64,000 bases of DNA. It comes from Variovorax sp. IB41 (GTDB lineage: Bacteria > Pseudomonadota > Gammaproteobacteria > Burkholderiales > Burkholderiaceae_C). The stretch is taken from positions 1 through 64,000 of the forward strand of contig NZ_JAEFCB010000023.1 in the NCBI RefSeq assembly GCF_016405905.1, written 5' to 3'. Both the position numbers and the translations under genes were made by a program. Below the pieces are notes generated by a model. The model was not told the origin of the DNA, made no database searches, and saw nothing but the letters and a program-made list of their open reading frames with translations. Positions 46,011 to 54,582 of the stretch are shown piece after piece (position 1 is the first letter of the stretch; every line of letters starts with the position of its first letter).

Positions 46011-46865
46011 GTGCTCCACTTTTCCGCTGCCGTGCAGGCCACCGCCCTCTCAGAATCCTTTCCTCTGGTCACGGACCGCCTGTCTGACCGGCTCGCTTTG
46101 CGGCTGGCGGCACAGATCGAATCGGGCGCGCTGCGGCCCGGCGACCGCCTTCCCACCGAACAGCAACTCGCGGCCTCGCACGGCGTTTCGCGCACCGTGG
46201 TGCGGGAAGCTGTGCACCAGCTCAAATCGCAGGCGCTGGTCACATCGCGGCAAGGGCTGGGTGTGTTCGTGGCGCAGGCGCCGCTCAACCGTCCGCTGGC
46301 TTTCGACCCCGCCGTGCTCGAGTCGGTGCAGGCGGTGGTGCATGTGGTCGAGGTGCGCCGCGTGCTCGAAGGCGAGATCGCCGCGCTCGCGGCCAAGCGC
46401 GCGACGCGCAGCCAGATCGCGGCGCTGCGGCGCGCGCTGAAAGCCATCGACATGGCGGCCGCGGCCGGGCACGACGGCGTGGCCGAAGACCTGGCTTTTC
46501 ACCGCGTGATCGGCGAAGCCACGGGTAATCCGCAGTTCCGCTTGCTGCTCGGCTTTCTCGAGCAGTACCTGCGCGAAGGCATGCGCATCACGCGCGGCAA
46601 CGAGGCGAGGCGGCTCGACTTCATGGAGGCGGTGCAGAACGAGCACCGCGCGATCGTCGAAGCCATCGCGGCGCGCGATCCCGTGGCGGCGCGCCATCAC
46701 GCCACGCAGCACCTGATCCGCGGCGAGCAGCGGCTCGTCGAGGGCGGGATCATCACCGGCCAGCGCCGGCGTGCCGCCGCGCGCGCCGTGCGCGGCGCCC
46801 CACCGGCCCCCACCGTCACCGTCACCGCGAAAAGCACAACCAGGAAGAAGAGGGACACCCCATGA
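46011..46865 (+). CDS. FadR/GntR family transcriptional regulator (FCD domain)
   Basis: About 284 residues: an N-terminal GntR winged helix (residues about 15-85, GDRLPTEQQLAASHGVSRTV) and a C-terminal FCD ligand domain (about 100-240) whose metal-site histidines include AFHRVIG and the late ARHHATQHL. The N-terminus is uncertain; a GTG at 46011 gives the expected length. The last 35 residues are a basic, low-complexity tail. It overlaps denD by four bases. Regulators of this type commonly respond to sugar acids, matching the two enzymes downstream. Confidence 0.86.
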   Translation: MLHFSAAVQATALSESFPLVTDRLSDRLALRLAAQIESGALRPGDRLPTEQQLAASHGVSRTVVREAVHQLKSQALVTSRQGLGVFVAQAPLNRPLAFDPAVLESVQAVVHVVEVRRVLEGEIAALAAKRATRSQIAALRRALKAIDMAAAAGHDGVAEDLAFHRVIGEATGNPQFRLLLGFLEQYLREGMRITRGNEARRLDFMEAVQNEHRAIVEAIAARDPVAARHHATQHLIRGEQRLVEGGIITGQRRRAAARAVRGAPPAPTVTVTAKSTTRKKRDTP

Positions 46866-47878
46866 AACTGTTGATCACCGGAGGCGGCGGCTTCGTCGGC
46901 TCCCGTCTCGCGCGTGCGCTGCTCGCGCGTGGCACGCTGGCCGGCCAGCGCATCGAGCGGCTGGTGCTGACCGACATCGCGCCGCCGCCGGCCGACCTGC
47001 TGGCCGATGCGCGCGTGGAGGCCCGCACCGGCCCGCTGCTCGCGCAGACCGAGGCGCTGAAGACCGAAGCCTTCGATGGCGTGTTCCACCTCGCCTCGGC
47101 CGTGTCGGGCGAATGCGAGGCCGATTTCGACCTGGGCCTGCGCTCCAACCTCGACAGCACGCGCGCGCTGCTCGATGCGCTGCGTGCCAACGTCGGCGCG
47201 GGCGGCAAGGTGACGCGGCTGGTGTTCTCCAGCTCGGTCGCGGTGTTCGGCCCCGACCCGTCGGTGCCGCTGCCCAAGCTCGTGGCCGACGACACGCTGC
47301 CGCTGCCGCAGACCTCCTACGGCACGCAGAAGCTGGTCTGCGAGCACCTCATTTCCGACTACACGCGCAAGGGCTACATCGACGGCCGCGCCGCGCGGCT
47401 GATGACCGTCACCGTGCGCCCGGGCCGCCCCAACGGCGCCGCCTCGTCGTTCTTCAGCGGCATCATCCGCGAGCCGCTCGCGGGCGTGGAATCGGTCTGC
47501 CCGGTGTCGCCCGATGTGTCGCATCCGATGACCTCGCCGGCGCGCACGGTCGATGGCCTCATCGCCGTCTACGAAGCCAGCCGCGAGGCCTTCGGCGGGC
47601 GCGCCGCGCTCAACCTGCCGGCGCTCAACGTGCGCGTGAGCGACGTGCTCGATGCGCTGGAGGAAGTGGCCGGACCCAAGGTGCGCGCGCTGGTGCGCTT
47701 CGAGCGCGACGAGCGCATTGCCGGCATCGTGGCCAACTGGCCCGCCGGCGCCACGGCCGAACGCGCGGCGCGGCTGGGCCTGCACCCGCACGAGAATTTC
47801 GCAGACATCATTCGCCAATACATCGCCGATTGCGCCGCGCTTCCGAATGCGGCCGAAACCTTGAAGGGAATGTCCTGA
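46862..47878 (+). CDS. denD: NAD-dependent epimerase/dehydrogenase (DenD-like, D-erythronate dehydrogenase)
   Basis: A 338-residue extended SDR. The cofactor loop GGGGFVGSRLAR is at residues 6-17, followed by a VLTDIAPPP acidic strand end, SSSVAVFG, and catalytic Tyr/Lys in YGTQK. The layout and segments such as VEARTGPL and GVFHLASAVSGECEADFD match DenD, which oxidises D-erythronate to 2-oxo-tetronate. Other sugar-acid or uronate dehydrogenase activities are possible. Coupled to the regulator upstream and the dehydratase downstream (1-base overlap). Confidence 0.82.
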   Translation: MKLLITGGGGFVGSRLARALLARGTLAGQRIERLVLTDIAPPPADLLADARVEARTGPLLAQTEALKTEAFDGVFHLASAVSGECEADFDLGLRSNLDSTRALLDALRANVGAGGKVTRLVFSSSVAVFGPDPSVPLPKLVADDTLPLPQTSYGTQKLVCEHLISDYTRKGYIDGRAARLMTVTVRPGRPNGAASSFFSGIIREPLAGVESVCPVSPDVSHPMTSPARTVDGLIAVYEASREAFGGRAALNLPALNVRVSDVLDALEEVAGPKVRALVRFERDERIAGIVANWPAGATAERAARLGLHPHENFADIIRQYIADCAALPNAAETLKGMS

Positions 47879-49731
47879 TGAGCAAGAAGAAGAGCCCCAC
47901 GTCCACCCCCATGTCCAAGCCGAAGCGCGCCGCCGCGGAAAAGGCGAGGGCCGCGCTCAAGCTGCGCTCGCAGGCCTGGTTCGATAACCCGGCCAACACC
48001 GACATGACGGCGCTGTACCTGGAGCGCACCATGAACTACGGGCTCGGCCTGGAGGAGCTGCAGTCGGGCCGCCCGATCATCGGCATCGCGCAGACGGGCT
48101 CGGACATCGCGCCCTGCAACCGCCACCACCTCGTCCTGGCCGAGCGTGTGCGCGAGGGCATTCGCGACGCGGGCGGCATCGCGTTCGAGTTTCCGATCCA
48201 TCCGATCCAGGAGACCTGCAAGCGCCCGACCGCCTCGCTCGACCGCAACCTGCAATATCTCTCGCTGGTCGAGATCCTCTACGGCTATCCGCTCGACGGC
48301 GTGGTGCTGACCACCGGCTGCGACAAGACCACGCCGGCGCAGCTGATGGCTGTGGCCACGGTCGACATTCCGGCCATCGCGCTGAACTCCGGGCCGATGC
48401 TCAACGGCTGGTACAAGGGCGAGCGCACGGGCTCGGGCACCATCGTGTGGAAGGCGCGCGAGCTGCTGGCCGCGGGCGAGATCGACGAAACCGGGTTCCT
48501 GAAGCTCGTGGCGTCGTCCGCGCCATCGACCGGCCACTGCAACACCATGGGCACGGCCTCCACGATGAACTCGTTGACCGAGGCGCTCGGCATGACGCTG
48601 CCCGGCAGCGCCGCGATTCCCGCGCCGTACCGCGACCGCCAGGAGATGGCTTACCTCACCGGCAGGCGCATCGTCGAGATGGTGCGCGAGAACCTGAAGC
48701 CCTCGGACATCCTCACGCGCGCCGCGTTCGAGAACGCGATCGTCGTCAACTCGGCCATCGGCGGCTCGACCAACGCGCCCATTCACCTGAACGCCATCGC
48801 GCGCCACATCGGCGTGCCGCTGACCACCGGCGACTGGGAAAAGCACGGCTACAAGATTCCGCTGCTGGTCAACCTGCAGCCCGCGGGCGAGTACCTCGGC
48901 GAGGACTACTACCGCGCGGGCGGCGTGCCCGCCGTGGTGGCCGAGCTGATCGCCAAGGGCAAGATCCAGGACTCGCTCACCGCCAACGGCAAGAGCATCA
49001 TCGAGAACTGCGAAGGCCGTTTCACCGAAGACCGGAAGGTGATCTTCCCGTACGCCAAGCCGATGATGAAGAACGCCGGCTTCCTGGACTTCAGCGGCAA
49101 CCTCTTCGACTCCGCGATCATGAAGACCAGCGTGATCACGCCCGAATTCCACAACCGTTACCTGGAGGACCCGGCCGACCCGATGGCCTTCGAAGGCACG
49201 GCCGTGGTGTTCGATGGCCCCGAGGACTACCACCGCCGCATCGACGATCCGAAGATGAAGATCGATGCGCACAGCATCCTGTTCATGCGCGGCGTGGGTC
49301 CCGTGGGTTACCCCGGCGCGGCCGAAGTCGTGAACATGCGGGCGCCGGCCTACCTGCTGAAGAAGGGCATCACCGCGCTGCCCTGCATCGGCGATGGCCG
49401 GCAGTCGGGCACGTCGGGCTCGCCGTCGATCCTGAATGCGTCACCTGAAGCCGCGACCGGCGGTGCGCTCGCGTTGCTCAAGACCGGCGACCGCGTGCGC
49501 ATCGACCTGAAGAAGCGCACCGCGAACATGCTGGTGTCGGACGAGGAACTCGCCAAGCGCCGCCAGAAGCTCGAAGCCGCCGGCGGTTACCCATACCCGC
49601 CGAGCCAGACGCCGTGGCAGGAGATTCAGCGCTCGGTGGTGGACGAACTCTCCGAGGGCATGGTGCTCAAGCCGGCGGTGAAGTACCAGAAGATCCACGC
49701 CACCTTCGGCGTGCCGCGCGATAACCACTGA
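47878..49731 (+). CDS. IlvD/EDD family sugar-acid dehydratase
   Basis: A 617-residue iron-sulfur dehydratase. Cys80 (IAPCNRHH), Cys148 (TTGCDKTT) and Cys221 (STGHCNTMG) have the relative spacing of the [2Fe-2S] ligands of L-arabinonate dehydratase; the late GRQSGTSGSPS holds the catalytic Ser. The first 25 residues are a Lys/Ala-rich extension. It most likely dehydrates an aldonate such as arabinonate, xylonate or galactonate to a 2-keto-3-deoxy acid. It is last in the regulator-denD-dehydratase operon; no aldolase or semialdehyde dehydrogenase follows in this window. Confidence 0.9.
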   Translation: MSKKKSPTSTPMSKPKRAAAEKARAALKLRSQAWFDNPANTDMTALYLERTMNYGLGLEELQSGRPIIGIAQTGSDIAPCNRHHLVLAERVREGIRDAGGIAFEFPIHPIQETCKRPTASLDRNLQYLSLVEILYGYPLDGVVLTTGCDKTTPAQLMAVATVDIPAIALNSGPMLNGWYKGERTGSGTIVWKARELLAAGEIDETGFLKLVASSAPSTGHCNTMGTASTMNSLTEALGMTLPGSAAIPAPYRDRQEMAYLTGRRIVEMVRENLKPSDILTRAAFENAIVVNSAIGGSTNAPIHLNAIARHIGVPLTTGDWEKHGYKIPLLVNLQPAGEYLGEDYYRAGGVPAVVAELIAKGKIQDSLTANGKSIIENCEGRFTEDRKVIFPYAKPMMKNAGFLDFSGNLFDSAIMKTSVITPEFHNRYLEDPADPMAFEGTAVVFDGPEDYHRRIDDPKMKIDAHSILFMRGVGPVGYPGAAEVVNMRAPAYLLKKGITALPCIGDGRQSGTSGSPSILNASPEAATGGALALLKTGDRVRIDLKKRTANMLVSDEELAKRRQKLEAAGGYPYPPSQTPWQEIQRSVVDELSEGMVLKPAVKYQKIHATFGVPRDNH

Positions 49732-49778
49732 GGCGGGCAGAGCCACGACCGTTCGGGCGGCTCTGGCAAGAACCGCAA

Positions 49779-49838
49779 CCGTTCGGGCTGAGCTTGTCGA
49801 AGCCTTGCGCGGCGCTTCGACAGGCTCAGCGTGAACGG
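49779..49838. repeat. REP-like inverted repeat
   Basis: CCGTTCGGGCTGAGC-TTGTCGAAGC (49779-49803) faces GCTTCGACAGGCTCAGC-GTGAACGG (49814-49838). The sequence resembles the dispersed REP/BIME-type palindrome often seen between genes in Comamonadaceae. A partial copy, CCGTTCGGGC, is at 49749-49758. It lies between the converging dehydratase and SDR genes, followed by ATTTTTATTT on the plus strand, so it may also act as a terminator. Confidence 0.8.
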
Positions 49839-49865
49839 ATTTTTATTTCAGGAAGATCCACGCGC

Positions 49866-50636
49866 TCAGCGCGCGTGCGTCACGCCGCCGTCGACGACGA
49901 GTGTGGAGCCCATCACGTAGTCGCCCGCGCGCGAGGCCAGGTAGATCGCGGCGCCGGCCATGTCCTCGGGCGTGCCGATGCGTCCTGCGGGGATGCGGCC
50001 CTTGACCTCGTCGCCGTGGTCGCGCGCATCCTTGTTCATGTCCGAGGCGAATGCGCCCGGCGCAATGGCACTCACCACGATGCGCTCTTGCGCCAGGCGC
50101 AGCGCCATGCGGCGCGTGAGCTGGATCAGCCCGGCCTTGCTGGCCGCGTACGAATACGTCTCCTGCGGGTTCACCGAGATGCCGTCGATCGAGGCGATGT
50201 TGATGACCTTCGAGAGGTGATCGGTCGCGGCCTTCGTGAGCATCGGCGTGAGCGCCTGCGTGAGGAAGAAGGGCGTCTTCAGGTTCAGGTCGACCACCTT
50301 GTCCCAGCCGCTCTCGGGAAACTCGGCATACGGCGCGCCCCAGGCGGCACCGGCGTTGTTGACGAGGATGTCGAGCGCGTCTTCGTGCTTTGAATACGCT
50401 GCGACCAGCGCCTGCGCGCCCTCGACCGTGGACACATCCGCCGGCAGCGACACGCAATGGCCGAAGGCCGAGAGCTCCTTGGCGGTCTGGTCGCAGGCGG
50501 CTGCCTTGCGCGCCGAGATGTACACGCGCGCGCCCTGGGCCAGATAGCCCTCGGCGATCATGCGGCCGATGCCGCGCGAGCCGCCGGTGATCAAGGCGGT
50601 GCGGCCCTTCAGCGAGAAGAGTTGGGTGGTGTCCAT
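49866..50636 (-). CDS. SDR family oxidoreductase (RhlG-like)
   Basis: A 256-residue classical SDR with TGGSRGIGRM near residue 17-26, NNAGAAWGAP near 93-102, the catalytic Ser in NIASIDGIS and YSYAASK holding Tyr/Lys. It resembles RhlG-type 3-oxoacyl reductases more than glucose dehydrogenases. It converges on the dehydratase gene, so a sugar-acid role is possible but not supported by co-transcription. Confidence 0.86.
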   Translation of the reverse strand: MDTTQLFSLKGRTALITGGSRGIGRMIAEGYLAQGARVYISARKAAACDQTAKELSAFGHCVSLPADVSTVEGAQALVAAYSKHEDALDILVNNAGAAWGAPYAEFPESGWDKVVDLNLKTPFFLTQALTPMLTKAATDHLSKVINIASIDGISVNPQETYSYAASKAGLIQLTRRMALRLAQERIVVSAIAPGAFASDMNKDARDHGDEVKGRIPAGRIGTPEDMAGAAIYLASRAGDYVMGSTLVVDGGVTHAR

Positions 50637-50648
50637 GGTGCGGGTGTC

Positions 50649-50672
50649 TCCTGAATTGAAAGAACTTCAGGA
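50649..50672 (-). promoter_or_regulatory. Inverted repeat overlapping the SDR ribosome site
   Basis: TCCTGAA (50649-50655) and TTCAGGA (50666-50672) form a perfect 7-bp inverted repeat around a 10-base spacer. One arm includes the AGGAG ribosome site of the minus-strand SDR gene, so it could control translation or serve as an operator. Confidence 0.45.
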
Positions 50673-50705
50673 AACGAGCTTAGTGCGGCGCGCGTCCGCG
50701 CTGCG

Positions 50706-51617
50706 TCACCTTGGTGCCAGCGAGAGGCTGCGGGGGCTGGTGAAGCTGCGCAGCTCGCCCGTGACCGGGTCCTGGAACGCGACCGACTTGGCCAAGAGCT
50801 GCAGCGGCTTGTCGAAGTCGTCGGTGTTCTCGGGCAGCAGCACGGGGTAGATCGGGTCGTTCTCGATCGGCATGCCGAGCGCGAGGCAATGCACGCGCAG
50901 CTGGTGCTTGCGGCCGGTGACGGGCGAGAGCCGCAGCAGCGCGCGGCCGCTGCGAACCTCCTGCACCTCGATGCGCGTCTCGGAGTTGGGCGCGCCCGGT
51001 TCTTCGCGCATGCGCATGAAGTGCTCGTCGTCCACGAGGCGGCTGCGGTAGATGTCGGGCACCGACGAGACGCCCTCCTGCCACGGCACCACCGCCTCGT
51101 AGTGCTTGGCGATGCGGCGCTCCGGAAACATCTGCTGGTAGGCGCCGCGCGTTTCGCGCCGCACCGAGAACAGCACGAGGCCCGAGGTGCTGCGGTCGAT
51201 GCGGTGCAGCGGCACGAGGTCGTCGATCTGCAGCTTGCGCTTGAGTCGCACCAGGAGGCTTTCCTGCAGGTACTTGCCGGTCGGCGTGACGGGCAGGAAC
51301 GGGGGCTTGTCGGCCACGACGAGTTCGCTGTCCTGGAACAGCACCTGCTCCTCGAAGGGGATGTGCACTTCCCCATCGAGCGTGCGGTAGTAATAAACGC
51401 GCAGCGGCGATTCGTAGCGGCGCTCGATGGTGATGGGCGCGCGGTGCTCGTCGATCACGTCGCCGGCCGCGATGCGCTCCAGCCATGCATCGCGCGTGAT
51501 GGCGGGAAAGCGCTCGATGAGGAATTCGGCGATGGTCGGCCAGGCGCCGTGGGGCAGCCCGACGCAACTCGGCCCGACGCCGTCGCGGGTGGGCAGCGGC
51601 AGCCGGTGGGTGGTCAT
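50706..51617 (-). CDS. RluA family pseudouridine synthase
   Basis: A 303-residue pseudouridine synthase of the RluA/RsuA-like kind. The catalytic Asp141 lies in HRIDRSTSGLVLF; DKPPFLPVTPTG (residues 103-114) and TGRKHQLRVH are the flanking conserved segments. The N-terminal 85 residues lack a clear S4 domain. Probable target is a ribosomal or transfer RNA uridine. It overlaps the LRR-kinase gene by four bases. Confidence 0.92.
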   Translation of the reverse strand: MTTHRLPLPTRDGVGPSCVGLPHGAWPTIAEFLIERFPAITRDAWLERIAAGDVIDEHRAPITIERRYESPLRVYYYRTLDGEVHIPFEEQVLFQDSELVVADKPPFLPVTPTGKYLQESLLVRLKRKLQIDDLVPLHRIDRSTSGLVLFSVRRETRGAYQQMFPERRIAKHYEAVVPWQEGVSSVPDIYRSRLVDDEHFMRMREEPGAPNSETRIEVQEVRSGRALLRLSPVTGRKHQLRVHCLALGMPIENDPIYPVLLPENTDDFDKPLQLLAKSVAFQDPVTGELRSFTSPRSLSLAPR

Positions 51618-52921
51618 TGCGCGGCTTCCCGCTGCAGCACCGACAGCGCTTCGGCGAAGGAAGGGCGCGAGGGCACGTCGGGATGCATGCAGCGGTCCTT
51701 CAATGCGGACATGGTGGCGGGCGGCGCATCGCTGCAACGCGCGAGCAGTTCTTCGAGCAGGCAGCCGAAGGCGCGCATCTCCAGGCGCTGCAAGGCCTGA
51801 GCCTGCGCCGCATCGAGCGAGCCCGTCATCCACCCCGCGCCGAAGTCGCCGAGCCGGCCGCCGCCTTGCGCGTTCCACAGGATGTTGTGCGCGTATAGGT
51901 CGCCATGGAGGATGCCGTGTGCGTGCAGGTGTTGCATGGCGGAGGCGATGTCGCGTGCGATGCGCAGCGCGACTTCCGCCGTCCATCGCGCATCGTCCGC
52001 ATAGACGTCGCGCGTGCACGAGGCCAGGCTCGGTGGCCCTGCGAGCGTGCGGAAAGAGGGCGGCACGAGCGCCATCACGAGGCCTTCGGTGCCATCGGGG
52101 TGGCCGTCGATGCGGCTCTGCGCAGCGATCAGCGTGGGGTGCGCGCCGGCCGCGATGCAGGCGGCCATTTCGCTGTGCGGCCAGCCGTCGCTGGTGACCG
52201 CGCCCTTGAAGAGCTTGACCGCCACTTCCTGCTGCGATGACTTCAGCGTCGCCTGATGGATCACGCCCGATGCGCCTTCGCCAAGCTTCTTGCCGAGCGT
52301 GAGGTCGCGCCAATCGACATGCGGCACCGACCGCGCTGTGATGGCTGCGTCTTCGGCCTGCGTATCGAACGGATTGCCAGCGGCCGCAAGCCACGAGAGA
52401 CGCGGCAAGGAGAACAGCCATTCGGGCAGCGCCTCGAAGCGGTTGGCGGAGATGCGCAGCAGTTCGAGCCGCTGCAGCGCGGCCATCGAATCAGGCAGCC
52501 GACCCAACCGGTTGCCCGCCAGCATCAGCTTCTGCATCCGCGTGCAGTGGCCGAGCGTGTCGGGCAGTTCCTCGATCTGGTTGTCCGTGAGGATCAGCCA
52601 TCGCAGCGAGGCCGGCAATGCAGTGGCCGGTACGCGTGCGATGCGGTTCGCCTTGAAGCCGACGATGTCGATGCCATCGCATCCGCCGATGGACTCGGGC
52701 AGCGTCGTGAACCGGTTGTCGGAGCAGAACAGCACCCGCAGCTTGTGCAGGCGGCCCAGGTCATCGGGCAGCGCATCGAGCGCATTCCCGGAGAGATTCA
52801 GTGTTTCGAGCGAATCGGCAAGGTCGAAGATCTCGCGCGGGAACTCGGTGAGTCCGCACGAGAGATCGAGCCTGGTGGCGCCTGCCAGCCGACCCGCGCG
52901 CAGCTCGGCCAGTGTGTCCAT
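51614..52921 (-). CDS. Leucine-rich repeat protein kinase fusion
   Basis: A 435-residue soluble protein. Residues about 15-185 are roughly seven leucine-rich repeats (LNLSGNALDALPDDLG and similar). Residues about 208-435 are a eukaryotic-like protein kinase: glycine loop LGEGASG, Lys236 (VAVKLF), helix-C Glu251, catalytic loop HGDLYAHN (Asp341, Asn346; Gly340 replaces the Arg of HRD) and DFG at 359-361. All catalytic residues are present, so activity is likely, without RD-type activation. There is no signal or membrane segment, so any sensing is intracellular. It is coupled to a pseudouridine synthase gene. Target unknown. Confidence 0.88.
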   Translation of the reverse strand: MDTLAELRAGRLAGATRLDLSCGLTEFPREIFDLADSLETLNLSGNALDALPDDLGRLHKLRVLFCSDNRFTTLPESIGGCDGIDIVGFKANRIARVPATALPASLRWLILTDNQIEELPDTLGHCTRMQKLMLAGNRLGRLPDSMAALQRLELLRISANRFEALPEWLFSLPRLSWLAAAGNPFDTQAEDAAITARSVPHVDWRDLTLGKKLGEGASGVIHQATLKSSQQEVAVKLFKGAVTSDGWPHSEMAACIAAGAHPTLIAAQSRIDGHPDGTEGLVMALVPPSFRTLAGPPSLASCTRDVYADDARWTAEVALRIARDIASAMQHLHAHGILHGDLYAHNILWNAQGGGRLGDFGAGWMTGSLDAAQAQALQRLEMRAFGCLLEELLARCSDAPPATMSALKDRCMHPDVPSRPSFAEALSVLQREAAQ

Positions 52922-52938
52922 CCGCCGAGTCTAAATCC

Positions 52939-54009
52939 CTAGGTGGATGCGCTTTGGGGCCCGAAGCGGTAGACGCCGTCCTTGCCGAGCTCGCGCTTCA
53001 CCTGGCCCGAGAACCACAGAAGGTGCAGGTGCGCCACCGTCTCGCCCATCGCGAAGGTGATCTGGTGCAGGTCGAGCTCGCGCTTGAAGAGGATCGGCAG
53101 GCCCTCGGCCGCGGTCAGTGCGCGCGCGGTGCAGGCTTCGAGCAACTCGGCCAGCCGGTCGCGGTGATGCTCCTGCAACTGGTCGACGCGGCGGTGGATG
53201 CCGGTGAAGGGCTTGCCGTGCGAGGGCAGGCCCACGGTGTCGGCCGGCAGCGCCTTGAACTTGTCGATGCTGTCCAGGAAGAGCCGCAGCGAATTGGCCT
53301 CGGGCTCGCCCGCGTGCACGCTCACGTTGGTCGAGATGCGCGGCAGCATCATGTCGCCGCCCAGCAGCAGCTTCTGCGCGTCGCAGTACAGCGCGATGTG
53401 CTCGGGCGCATGGCCGTAGCCGCTGATGCAGCGCCACGCGCGCCCGCCGATGGTCACGGTGTCGCCGTCCATCATGCGCACGTAGCGGTCGGGCACCGCG
53501 GGCACCATGTTCGCGTAGTAGTTGGTGCGCGCGCGGATCTTGGCGATGCCTTCTGCGTCGGTCATGCCGTGCGAGGCGAAGAAGTCCGCCGCCGCATCGC
53601 CGCCCGCCAGCGTGTCGCCGGCGGTGCTCAGCACGCGGGCCACGTGGTAGTCGGTGGCGCTGATCCACAGCGGCGCGCCCCAGCGTTTGCAGAGCCAGTC
53701 GGCCAGGCCGATGTGGTCGGGGTGCATGTGGGTGACGATCACGCGCAGGATCGGCAGGCCTTCCAGCTGCGTCTCGAAGATCTGCTCCCATTGCGCGCGC
53801 GCCTCGTCGTGCGAGATGCAGCAGTCGACGACGCTCCAGCCCTCCACGCCGTCGATCGTGTCGCGCAGCAGCCAGAGGTTGATGTGGTCCAGCGCAAAGG
53901 GCAGCCGCATGCGGATCCAGCGCACGCCGGGCGCGACTTCCAGGGCTTCGCCGGGCCCGGGCAGGGTGTCGCCCAGGGTGTAGTGGAGTTCGCGTTCGAG
54001 GAGGTTCAT
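52939..54009 (-). CDS. MBL-fold metallo-hydrolase
   Basis: A 356-residue metallo-beta-lactamase-fold protein with HMHPDH at residues 94-99, GYGHAPEHIALY and LLGGDMMLP as further metal ligands, and a C-terminal winged-helix-like region (about 285-356) as in LACTB2-type thioester hydrolases. The start is 7 bases from a perfect LiuR-type palindrome, which suggests control by the divergent MerR-type regulator and a role with acyl-CoA or acyl-thioester metabolism. Confidence 0.88.
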   Translation of the reverse strand: MNLLERELHYTLGDTLPGPGEALEVAPGVRWIRMRLPFALDHINLWLLRDTIDGVEGWSVVDCCISHDEARAQWEQIFETQLEGLPILRVIVTHMHPDHIGLADWLCKRWGAPLWISATDYHVARVLSTAGDTLAGGDAAADFFASHGMTDAEGIAKIRARTNYYANMVPAVPDRYVRMMDGDTVTIGGRAWRCISGYGHAPEHIALYCDAQKLLLGGDMMLPRISTNVSVHAGEPEANSLRLFLDSIDKFKALPADTVGLPSHGKPFTGIHRRVDQLQEHHRDRLAELLEACTARALTAAEGLPILFKRELDLHQITFAMGETVAHLHLLWFSGQVKRELGKDGVYRFGPQSAST

Positions 54010-54016
54010 GTAAGAT

Positions 54017-54036
54017 TGACGTTTACGTAAACGTCA
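54017..54036. promoter_or_regulatory. LiuR-type operator, perfect 20-base palindrome
   Basis: TGACGTTTACGTAAACGTCA is self-complementary across its full length. The TTTACGTAAA core matches the motif described for LiuR of the MerR family. It lies in the divergent gap, 7 bases upstream of the MBL gene and 107 bases before liuR. Confidence 0.85.
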
Positions 54037-54143
54037 TGTGTTGGTGGCATCATTGTAGGGAGCGGGGCAGAAATCTGCTGTCGCCCCCATAACACCCCTG
54101 TGCTGCTATTCCTGGCGCTTTCCGGAACGTCTTTTCACCCCGC

Positions 54144-54551
54144 ATGCCCACGCCAACTTTCACCATCAGCGAGCTCGCGAAGGAATTCGACCTCACCACG
54201 AGAGCGATCCGCTTCTACGAGGACATGGGCCTGCTCACGCCCGAGCGCGCGGGCCTGCAGCGCGTGTACAGCGCGCGCGACCGGGCGCGGCTCACCCTCA
54301 CGCTGCGCGCCAAACGGCTGGGCCTGAGCCTCACGGAGGCCAAGGACATCCTGGACATGTACGACAGCCCGCGCGACACCGTGCCGCAGCTGCAGAAGTT
54401 CCTGGGCGTGCTGGGCGCGCACCGGGCCCAGCTGGAGGCGCAGATGGCCGAGCTGCAGGCCAATCTCGCGGAAGTGCGCGAGCACGAGAAAAAAGGCCGC
54501 GCCACCCTGGCGAAGGCCCAGAAAGCGGCCAAAGCCGCCCAGGCGTCCTGA
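54144..54551 (+). CDS. liuR: MerR family regulator, LiuR-like
   Basis: A 135-residue MerR protein: DNA-binding domain at about 5-75 (FTISELAKEFDLTTRAIRFY, then GLLTPERAG and YSARDRARL) and a long C-terminal coiled coil (about 85-135). It lacks the Cys ligands of metal-sensing MerR proteins. It resembles LiuR, the regulator of leucine/isovalerate catabolism, and a matching palindrome lies upstream. Acyl-CoA oxidation genes follow on the same strand. Confidence 0.87.
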   Translation: MPTPTFTISELAKEFDLTTRAIRFYEDMGLLTPERAGLQRVYSARDRARLTLTLRAKRLGLSLTEAKDILDMYDSPRDTVPQLQKFLGVLGAHRAQLEAQMAELQANLAEVREHEKKGRATLAKAQKAAKAAQAS

Positions 54552-54582
54552 CCGGTACACGACTCATCGACAATCACCTCCT

